Part shown: piece after piece, positions 7,109 through 12,201 of the stretch
Layout: each line of letters starts with the position of its first letter
How positions within the stretch are numbered: the stretch's first letter is position 1
Assembly: GCA_041627475.1 (NCBI GenBank)
Contig: JBFKQZ010000074.1
Coordinates: 1-12,201 of the forward strand
Direction: 5' to 3'
Source of the DNA: JBFGFG01 sp041627475
Lineage (GTDB): Bacteria > Actinomycetota > Nitriliruptoria > Nitriliruptorales > Nitriliruptoraceae
DNA length: 12,201 nt
Program-made: the position numbers and the translations under genes
Notes under the pieces: model-generated
What the model was told of the DNA's origin: nothing
Databases searched by the model: none
What the model saw: only the letters and a program-made list of their open reading frames with translations

Positions 7109-7608
7109 CCGACGACACGCGCTCGCCCTGGTGGTCCTCCGGCGCGGAGGACCTCGACGACACCGACCCGTTCGAGGCGCACCGGTCGGCCCGCAGCGCC
7201 GCCACCGACGGCACCGGGGAGGCAGCGAGTGGCGGCGACCGCCCGTGGGACGTGCCGTGGGAGGACTGGGACGACCGCGACCCGCCGCCGCCCCACGGCG
7301 CCCAGCGCAACGCCGTGGAGGACGCGGTCGACGCGGCGCAGGCGTTCGCCCGGTTCGTCGCGTCCCGGCGCGGGACCGGCCGCTCCGGCCTGCGTCCCCA
7401 CGATCGCGACCAGACCTGCCGCGCGTGCCCGTGGTGCATCGCGCTGCGCTCGCTCGGTGACGCCCGCCCCGAGGTGGTGGAGCACCTCGACGAGGCACTG
7501 CGCCACCTGGTCGCCGCGGCCCGTGCGTGGGTCGACGCAGCCGAGTCCAGGGGGCAGTGGGAGAGGATCCCGCTCGACGACGACGAGGACGGACCGGACC
7601 GTGGCTGA
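7105..7608 (+). CDS. Hypothetical acidic protein with CxxCxxC motif
   Basis: A 167-residue protein that I do not recognise as a named family. The N-terminal third is rich in Asp, Trp and Pro (DDTRSPWWSSGAEDLDDTDP) and looks disordered. A helix-forming segment (NAVEDAVDAAQAFARFVASR) follows, then the motif CRACPWC with Cys105, Cys108 and Cys111, then a long amphipathic helix region (VVEHLDEALRHLVAAARAWVDAAES) and an acidic tail. Three cysteines in CxxCxxC with no fourth Cys nearby could bind zinc or an iron-sulfur centre in a dimer, but this is inference. The ATG overlaps the ArsA-type stop by four bases and the end overlaps the ROK gene by eight. A small unknown gene in the same place, next to glkA, is known in Streptomyces (SCO2127); homology to it was not tested. 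Confidence 0.75.
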   Translation: MTDDTRSPWWSSGAEDLDDTDPFEAHRSARSAATDGTGEAASGGDRPWDVPWEDWDDRDPPPPHGAQRNAVEDAVDAAQAFARFVASRRGTGRSGLRPHDRDQTCRACPWCIALRSLGDARPEVVEHLDEALRHLVAAARAWVDAAESRGQWERIPLDDDEDGPDRG

Positions 7609-8473
7609 CGTGATCGGAGTCGACATCGGCGGCACGAACGTGCGCGTCGCCCGCGTGGCCCACGACGGGACGCCGGGTGAGCTGCGGCGTGCGCCGACCC
7701 CGTTCGGGGACGTCGCGGCGCTCGTGGACGTCGTGGGCGAGCTCGTGGACGACGCGTCGGTCCCCGTCGGCGTCGGGGTCGCCGGTGGGGTCACGGTCGA
7801 CGGCGTGCTCTGCGGGGCGCCGAACCTGGGCATGGACGGTGCGCCGTTCGGCCGGCTCCTCCAGGAGCGGCTCGGCCGCCCGGCGGTGATGGTCAACGAC
7901 GCCGACGCGGCCACGTGGGCCGAGTACCGGGTCGGTGCAGGTCGCGGCGTCGACGACCTGCTGCTGCTCACGCTCGGGACCGGCGTCGGTGGCGGCGCCG
8001 TCATCGGTGGACGGCTGCTGCGGGGCGGCAGCGGCCTCGCGGCCGAGTTCGGGCACGTCATCATCGACGAGGGCGGCGCCGCCTGCGCCTGCGGCAACCG
8101 TGGCTGCTTCGAGGCCTACGCCTCCGGCAGCGCGATGGCGATGGGCGAGCGGCGTGCCAGCGACCTCGTGACCGCCGCCCGGGACGGCGACGGTGTCGCC
8201 GCCGCACACCTGGCTCGGATCGGCACGTGGCTCGGCATCGGCCTGGCCAGTCTCGTCAACGCGCTCGACCCGGCGCGCATCGTCATCGGTGGCGGTGCCG
8301 GGACGGCAGCGTTCGACGCCCTCGTCCCGGCGGCGGAGGAGGCACTCGTTGCGCGCATGTTCGGCCGCGCCCACCGCACCACACCACCCATCGTCCGGGC
8401 CGAGCTCGGCGACCACGCCGGTGTCGTCGGTGCGGCCCTGCTCGCGCTGCACGCAGCGGAGGAGACCTCGTGA
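7601..8473 (+). CDS. glk: ROK-family glucokinase
   Basis: A 290-residue sugar kinase that phosphorylates glucose with ATP and, in actinobacteria, can also serve carbon catabolite repression. The N-terminal phosphate loop is DIGGTNVRVA (Asp8 onward). Catalytic Asp100 lies in VNDADAATWAEY, the second nucleotide motif TLGTGVGGG follows, and the sugar/zinc region reads EFGH then CACGNRGCFE: Glu149, zinc ligands His152, Cys162, Cys164, Cys169, and Glu171. This complete set separates it from the zinc-free polyphosphate glucokinases and from ROK repressors, as no helix-turn-helix precedes it. It is somewhat shorter than S. coelicolor GlkA (about 317). The start could be GTG 7601, used here with GAGGA at 7585-7589, or GTG 7610 just after the upstream stop; both keep the phosphate loop. 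Glucose is inferred; other aldohexoses such as N-acetyl sugars are possible. Confidence 0.9.
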   Translation: MADVIGVDIGGTNVRVARVAHDGTPGELRRAPTPFGDVAALVDVVGELVDDASVPVGVGVAGGVTVDGVLCGAPNLGMDGAPFGRLLQERLGRPAVMVNDADAATWAEYRVGAGRGVDDLLLLTLGTGVGGGAVIGGRLLRGGSGLAAEFGHVIIDEGGAACACGNRGCFEAYASGSAMAMGERRASDLVTAARDGDGVAAAHLARIGTWLGIGLASLVNALDPARIVIGGGAGTAAFDALVPAAEEALVARMFGRAHRTTPPIVRAELGDHAGVVGAALLALHAAEETS

Positions 8474-9135
8474 TCCGTGTCGTCAGCTGGACGCTCGGTG
8501 CGTCCCCGACCCCGGCCTCGGTCCAGACCGTGCTCGCGCGGCACCGGCCCGACCTCGTGCTGCTGCCCGACCAGCCCTCCCGGCTGGCGCTGCGGCGGTG
8601 CCTCGCCGGGACCGACCTGCAGCCGCTTTCCCGACAGGGGCGTGGGCGTGCCGGGTCGGCCGTGTGCGGCGACAGCGGCGTGCGGCTGATCACCGCCGCG
8701 GAGCTCACGCTGCCGGGCCCGGCCGACGGCGCCGAGCGGGTCGCGAGCCACGCCATCGTGTCCGTGCGCGGTCGCACCCTGTCCGTGATGGCCTTCCGGT
8801 TGGGCACGGACCCGGAGGCCCGGCTCGCCGACGCGCAGCTGGCCGCCTCCTTCCTCGACCGGGTCGACCACCCGGCCGTGGTCGGTGCCGACCTCGCCGA
8901 GGGGCCCGGGGGGCCCGTGACGGCCGCCCTGCTCGGCGACCGAATCGACGCGTGGACCGTCGCCGGCGTCGGCACGGGCTTCACCTACCCGACCCCGGAG
9001 CCCATCGCCCGCCACGACGTGGTGCTCGTCGACGCCGGCCTGCCGATCGCGTCGGCGACCGTGGACACCGCGTCCCCGGTGGACGTCGCCGCCCGGCACC
9101 GCCCGGTCGTGGTCGAGATCGAGGAGGGGTCGTGA
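8470..9135 (+). CDS. Endonuclease/exonuclease/phosphatase (EEP)-fold protein with altered active site
   Basis: A 221-residue protein with the EEP landmarks in order: N-terminal strand IRVVSWTLG, RPDLVLLPDQ, VVGADLAEGP, RHDVVLVD and RHRPVVVEI at the end. The usual residues are partly lost. The first-motif Asn is Thr8, the LQE Glu is Asp34, the GDFN Asn is Ala143, and the Asp of SDH is Arg209. Asp141, Asp183 and His210 remain. It is therefore likely an inactive or functionally diverged member, or one with an unusual metal site. The frame is intact with normal codon use, so it is not a decaying pseudogene. The start GTG at 8470 is secured by a strong GGAGGAG at 8458-8464 and overlaps the ROK stop by four bases; the end overlaps the S9 peptidase by four. 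No signal peptide is seen. The role is unknown. Confidence 0.72.
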   Translation: MIRVVSWTLGASPTPASVQTVLARHRPDLVLLPDQPSRLALRRCLAGTDLQPLSRQGRGRAGSAVCGDSGVRLITAAELTLPGPADGAERVASHAIVSVRGRTLSVMAFRLGTDPEARLADAQLAASFLDRVDHPAVVGADLAEGPGGPVTAALLGDRIDAWTVAGVGTGFTYPTPEPIARHDVVLVDAGLPIASATVDTASPVDVAARHRPVVVEIEEGS

Positions 9136-11231
9136 CCGACACGTTCCCGCGACAGCACGCGCGCACGCGACGCTTCACGCTGGGGCGCCCGCGGTCGTTC
9201 CACGTCGGTGACGACGTGGCGCTCTTCCTGCGTTCGGCAGCGTCCGACGACCCGGTCACGGATCTCTGGCGTCTGGACCTGCGGACCGGTGCGGAGATGC
9301 GCCTGGTCGAGGCCGCGGCGCTGGTCGCCGACGACGCCGACCTGCCCGCCGCCGAGCGCGCCCGGCGCGAGCGCGCGCGTGAGTCCGCCGGCGGGATCAC
9401 GGCGTACGCGACCGACGACGGCACGACCGTGGCCGCGTTCTGCGTCGGGGGCCGCCTCCACGTCGTCGACGTGGCCTCCGGCGAGGTGACGCCACTCGCA
9501 CCGGACCGCACCGCGTTCGACCCCCGCCCGGCGCCGTCGGGCGCCCGGGTCGCCTTCGTGGACGAGGAGGGTCTCCACGTCGCGAGCCTGCGCGACGGCA
9601 CGGTGCAGACCGTCGCGGCGGGCGAGGACGTCACCTGGGGCGTGGCCGACTTCATCGCGGCCGAGGAGCTCCAGCGCCAGCGTGGCCACTGGTGGTCGCC
9701 CGACGGCGAGCGCATCGCGCTGACCCGGGTCGACGAGAGCCCGGTGTCGTCGTGGTGGATCGGCGACCCGGCCAACCCGCACCGGTCACCGGCGGCCCAC
9801 CACTACCCGGCCGCCGGGACGGCCAACGCCGACGTGGGACTGTCGGTCGTCGAGCTCGAGCACCGGCGGCGCGTCGACGTCCGCTGGGACCGCGACGAGC
9901 TGCCGTACCTCGCCGACGTGCTGTGGCGGCACGACGGTGTCCTGACGCTGGTCACGATGGACCGCGCGCAGTCCCGGCAGGTGCTGCTGCGCGCCGACCT
10001 CACCAACGGGTCCACGGAGGTCATCGCCGAGCACGCCGACCCCGCGTGGGTCGACGTCGTGCCCGGCGCACCGCGGTGGTTGCCGGACGACCGCATGCTG
10101 ACCGTGGTGGACGACCACGACCTCGGCCTGGCCGGGACACGCACGCTCGCGGTGGACGGCGAGGTCGTGGGCCCGGCCGACGTCCAGGTGCGGGCGGTGC
10201 TGCAGGCCGACGCCACCAGCGCGACGGTCGTCGCCAGCACCGAGCCGATGGAGAAGCACCTGGCCCGCATCGACCTCGGCGACGGCAGCGTCACGTGGTT
10301 GACGGAGACCCGGGGGGTCCACGGAGGCTCCGTGGGTGAAGGCGGCCTCGTGGTGGCGTGTGCGCCCGCCGAGGGTGCCCCGCACGTGGAGGTCCGCACC
10401 GAGCACGGCACGTGGACCGTGGCCGACCACGGCGCGACGCCGGTGCTGACACCACGACCGACGTACGTCGAGCTGGGCGACCGTGGCCTGCGTGGCGTCC
10501 TGCTGCTCCCCGAGCACGTCGACGGTCCGCTCCCGGTGCTGCTCGACCCGTACGGCGGGCCGCACGCCCAACGCGCCGTCGCGAGCGCGCACGCCCACCT
10601 CACGTCGCAGTGGTTCGCCGACCAGGGCTTCGCGGTCCTCGTCGTGGACGGGCGCGGCACACCGGGCCGCGGGCCTGCGTTCGAACGTGCCGTCCGCTTC
10701 GACCTCGCCGGGCCGGTGCTGGAGGACCAGCTCGACGCCCTGGCCGCCGCTGCCGCCGTCGACGACCGCCTCGACCTGTCGCGGGTCGCGATCCGCGGGT
10801 GGTCGTTCGGCGGCTACCTCGCCGCACTGGCGGCGATCCGGCGGCCGGACGTCTTCCGGGCTGCCATCGTCGGCGCCCCGGTCACCGACTGGCGGCTCTA
10901 CGACACGGCCTACACCGAGCGCTACCTCGGCCACCCCGACGTCGAGCCCGAGGCCTACGCCCGCAGCAACCTCGTCGGTGCCGACGGGCAGCTGCGGGGT
11001 CTGGCGAGCGTCCCGGAGGGCATGCGACCACCGGGGATGCTGCTCATCCACGGCCTCGCGGACGACAACGTCGTCGCGGCGCACGCGCTGCGGCTGTCGT
11101 CGGCCCTGCTGGCCGCCGGCCGGCCGCACGAGTTCCTCCCCCTGTCGGGTGTCACCCACATGACACCGCAGGAGGTCGTGGCCGAGAACCTCCTCCACCT
11201 CCAGTTGGACTTCCTCCGCCGACACCTGTGA
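9132..11231 (+). CDS. S9 prolyl oligopeptidase family serine peptidase (DPP-IV-like)
   Basis: A 699-residue serine peptidase, full length for S9B dipeptidyl peptidases, which remove N-terminal dipeptides, often X-Pro. An N-terminal beta-propeller (about residues 30-430) contains ADFIAAEELQRQRGHWWSPDG, in which Glu178-Glu179 is the double-Glu motif that holds the substrate amino terminus in DPP-IV. The C-terminal alpha/beta hydrolase domain has Tyr474 in DPYGGP (oxyanion hole), nucleophile Ser558 in GWSFGGY, Asp644 in HGLADDN and His676 in GVTHMT: all catalytic residues are present. No signal peptide is seen, so a cytoplasmic role in peptide turnover is likely. The GTG start overlaps the upstream stop by four bases and follows a strong AGGAGG at 9122-9127. 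It is the last gene of the run; the next is separated by 121 bases with its own likely control region. Confidence 0.92.
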   Translation: MTDTFPRQHARTRRFTLGRPRSFHVGDDVALFLRSAASDDPVTDLWRLDLRTGAEMRLVEAAALVADDADLPAAERARRERARESAGGITAYATDDGTTVAAFCVGGRLHVVDVASGEVTPLAPDRTAFDPRPAPSGARVAFVDEEGLHVASLRDGTVQTVAAGEDVTWGVADFIAAEELQRQRGHWWSPDGERIALTRVDESPVSSWWIGDPANPHRSPAAHHYPAAGTANADVGLSVVELEHRRRVDVRWDRDELPYLADVLWRHDGVLTLVTMDRAQSRQVLLRADLTNGSTEVIAEHADPAWVDVVPGAPRWLPDDRMLTVVDDHDLGLAGTRTLAVDGEVVGPADVQVRAVLQADATSATVVASTEPMEKHLARIDLGDGSVTWLTETRGVHGGSVGEGGLVVACAPAEGAPHVEVRTEHGTWTVADHGATPVLTPRPTYVELGDRGLRGVLLLPEHVDGPLPVLLDPYGGPHAQRAVASAHAHLTSQWFADQGFAVLVVDGRGTPGRGPAFERAVRFDLAGPVLEDQLDALAAAAAVDDRLDLSRVAIRGWSFGGYLAALAAIRRPDVFRAAIVGAPVTDWRLYDTAYTERYLGHPDVEPEAYARSNLVGADGQLRGLASVPEGMRPPGMLLIHGLADDNVVAAHALRLSSALLAAGRPHEFLPLSGVTHMTPQEVVAENLLHLQLDFLRRHL

Positions 11232-11257
11232 CCGGTGACCCACGGCCGGGGGGTTCG

Positions 11258-11271
11258 GGGACCTAGGTCCC
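11258..11271. promoter_or_regulatory. Perfect 14-bp palindrome GGGACCTAGGTCCC, DosR/NarL-like operator candidate
   Basis: A perfect inverted repeat with half-sites GGGAC and GTCCC separated by CTAG, located 81 bases before the start of the copper oxidase. The DosR (DevR) box of mycobacteria, TTSGGGACTWWAGTCCCSAA, has the same half-sites with the same four-base spacing; this site agrees at 12 of the 14 core positions. Only the left flank (TTCG) partly resembles the consensus. It could also be the operator of another dimeric regulator. It is less likely to be a terminator, since no T-tract follows and the loop is only four bases. Confidence 0.5.
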
Positions 11272-11290
11272 TGCCCGGCAGAGGGGCCTC

Positions 11291-11335
11291 TCGGCCACGG
11301 TGCTCGCCAACGCCGGGACCGAGAGTCGGCCACGG
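11291..11335 (+). repeat. Pair of 10-bp direct repeats TCGGCCACGG
   Basis: TCGGCCACGG occurs at 11291-11300 and again at 11326-11335, 35 bases apart, between the palindrome and the start of the copper oxidase. Between them a GGGAC (11315-11319) and a GTCGG (11325-11329) form a poor second copy of the palindrome half-sites. Two short repeats in very GC-rich DNA may be chance, but their place in the only sizeable intergenic region makes a regulatory role possible. Confidence 0.3.
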
Positions 11336-11339
11336 CGCC

Positions 11340-11347
11340 TGGAGGAG
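11340..11347 (+). promoter_or_regulatory. Ribosome binding site fixing the copper oxidase start
   Basis: TGGAGGAG ends five bases before the GTG at 11353. It is one of the strongest Shine-Dalgarno sequences in the window, and it decides the start of a gene whose 3' end is outside the window. The resulting N-terminus has a short cytoplasmic leader followed directly by a membrane helix. Confidence 0.75.
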
Positions 11348-11352
11348 TTCCC

Positions 11353-12201
11353 GTGGAGACCACCGAGGAGCAGCAGTCACTGTCGGCGATCGGCGTCGGC
11401 GTGGCGGTTGCCGCAGCACTGCTGGCCGTCCTGTTGTCCATCTTCGCACTCGGACGTGCACTGGCGACCGACCCGGCCGTCCCGGCCGTGGCCGGCGGGG
11501 CCGACGCCGGGGGCGCAGGTGGTGCCGCGGCGGCACTGGTGGACGTGGAGCTGGCCGAGTTCTCGATCTCGCCGAACCCGATCGTGGTCGCCGAGGGCGG
11601 GACGCTCAACGTCAGCAACGTCGGTTCGGCCGAGCACAACCTCAAGGTGCGGGACCAGGCGGTCGGCACCGACAACCTCGCCAGCGGCGGCGGCGAGTCG
11701 ATCTCGGTCGGCGCACTGGAGCCCGGGACCTACCAGGTCTACTGCGACATCGCGGGCCACGAGGCAGCCGGCATGGTCGGCGAGCTCGTGGTCGGTGGCG
11801 AGGGCGGTGACGCCGCGGCCGGCGGCGACGTCGGGGAGGAGCTCACCGGTGAGGCGCGGGCGGAGTGGCTGCGTGCGAACTACGAGGCGTCGGTCGCGGC
11901 CTTCCCCGCCGAGACCGAGGGCTTCGGCAACCAGGTCATGACCGGTGAGGTCCAGCCCGACGGCAGCAAGCTGTTCGAGCTGACCATCTCGGAGTTCGAG
12001 TGGGAGGTTGCGCCGGGCCAGTTCGTGGAGGCCATCGGGTACAACGGCATGGTCCCCGGACCGCACATGAAGGTCGACGTCGGTGACGTCGTGACGGTGC
12101 GGATCATCAACGGGCTCGAGGACTCGGCGACGTCGCTGCACCCGCACGGCATCTTCATGCACCCGTTCGAGGCGGACGGTGTCGGCTACATCAGCCACGA
12201 C
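11353..12201 (+). CDS. Membrane-anchored cupredoxin-multicopper oxidase fusion, 3' end missing
   Basis: The first 283 residues of a copper enzyme; the frame is open to the window edge. Residues about 12-33 form a membrane anchor without a clear cleavage site, followed by a Gly/Ala-rich spacer. Residues about 61-148 are a plastocyanin-like cupredoxin with all type 1 copper ligands: His95 (AEHNL), then Cys131, His136 and Met141 in YCDIAGHEAAGM. After a Gly-rich and charged linker a second cupredoxin fold begins near residue 195, with YNGMVPGP and the HPHG motif (His263, His265), the first type 2/type 3 copper pair of multicopper oxidases. The protein thus probably passes electrons from an extracytoplasmic type 1 centre to an oxidase or reductase core. 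A laccase-like oxidase is favoured over a NirK nitrite reductase because of HxHG, but the decisive C-terminal ligands are outside the window. Confidence 0.85.
   Translation, partial: METTEEQQSLSAIGVGVAVAAALLAVLLSIFALGRALATDPAVPAVAGGADAGGAGGAAAALVDVELAEFSISPNPIVVAEGGTLNVSNVGSAEHNLKVRDQAVGTDNLASGGGESISVGALEPGTYQVYCDIAGHEAAGMVGELVVGGEGGDAAAGGDVGEELTGEARAEWLRANYEASVAAFPAETEGFGNQVMTGEVQPDGSKLFELTISEFEWEVAPGQFVEAIGYNGMVPGPHMKVDVGDVVTVRIINGLEDSATSLHPHGIFMHPFEADGVGYISHD

Noticed and set aside
5543..8452. A 969-codon open frame on the minus strand, plus several other long minus-strand frames such as 1712-3118
   Set aside because: In DNA this GC-rich, antisense frames stay open by chance. Their products are rich in Arg, Pro, Ala and Gly with no motif, and the plus strand across the same spans encodes recognisable proteins with intact active sites.
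11258..11271. The palindrome as an intrinsic terminator for the S9 peptidase gene
   Set aside because: The stem would be only five base pairs with a four-base loop and no T-rich tract follows; an operator fits better.
11280..11291. AGAGG-GG-CCTCT inverted repeat
   Set aside because: Arms of only five bases with a two-base centre, expected by chance in this composition; no supporting context.
11353..12201. Copper nitrite reductase (NirK)
   Set aside because: The visible core motif is HPHG, as in multicopper oxidases, not the PHNVDFHAATG-type motif of NirK. The missing C-terminus prevents a final exclusion.
1..12201. tRNA or rRNA genes, CRISPR arrays, insertion sequences, phage or integration signatures
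   Set aside because: None seen: coding density is near complete, no transposase or integrase motif was found, and no regularly spaced repeats are present.

Overview
The window is very GC-rich (strong G/C at third codon positions, many GTG starts) and almost completely coding, with every credible gene on the + strand. The gene content points to a high-GC actinobacterium: a PimB-type mannosyltransferase, a small SRPBCC protein next to an ArsA-family ATPase, a ROK glucokinase, and an LAATG sorting signal of the class E sortase type. From memory, part of the order (pimB, SRPBCC protein, ArsA ATPase) recalls Mycobacterium tuberculosis Rv2188c, Rv2185c and Rv2184c, and the ArsA/small protein/ROK stretch recalls the glkA neighbourhood of Streptomyces. 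The lineage cannot be named from the sequence; a deep-branching actinobacterium is only an inference.

Layout. (1) 1-2254: the 3' part of an integral-membrane M48 metalloprotease gene, overlapping by one base a GT4 glycosyltransferase of the PimB type. (2) 2288-4692: an Est30-like alpha/beta hydrolase and, two bases later, a secreted nucleotide pyrophosphatase/phosphodiesterase-like enzyme with a C-terminal cell-wall sorting signal. (3) 4716-5872: an SRPBCC protein, overlapping a membrane protein that carries two RanBP2-pattern zinc fingers. (4) 5921-11231: a tightly overlapped run of an ArsA-type ATPase with an Hsp20-like C-terminus, an unknown CxxCxxC protein, a ROK glucokinase, an endonuclease/exonuclease/phosphatase-fold protein with altered active-site residues, and a DPP-IV-like S9 peptidase. 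(5) 11232-11352: the only substantial intergenic region, with a perfect 14-bp palindrome resembling a DosR/NarL-type operator. (6) 11353 to the end: a membrane-anchored cupredoxin-multicopper oxidase fusion, cut by the window edge.

The first ten genes look like conserved envelope and housekeeping functions joined by translational coupling. TAGnnT -10-like hexamers before three genes suggest internal promoters. The last gene appears to be a separate, individually regulated unit. No RNA gene, mobile element, CRISPR array or integration signature was seen. The most rewarding points are the palindrome ahead of the copper enzyme, the paired RanBP2-pattern fingers on a membrane protein, the degenerate EEP protein, and an ArsA-type ATPase without arsenic genes. 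None of these proves a new system.
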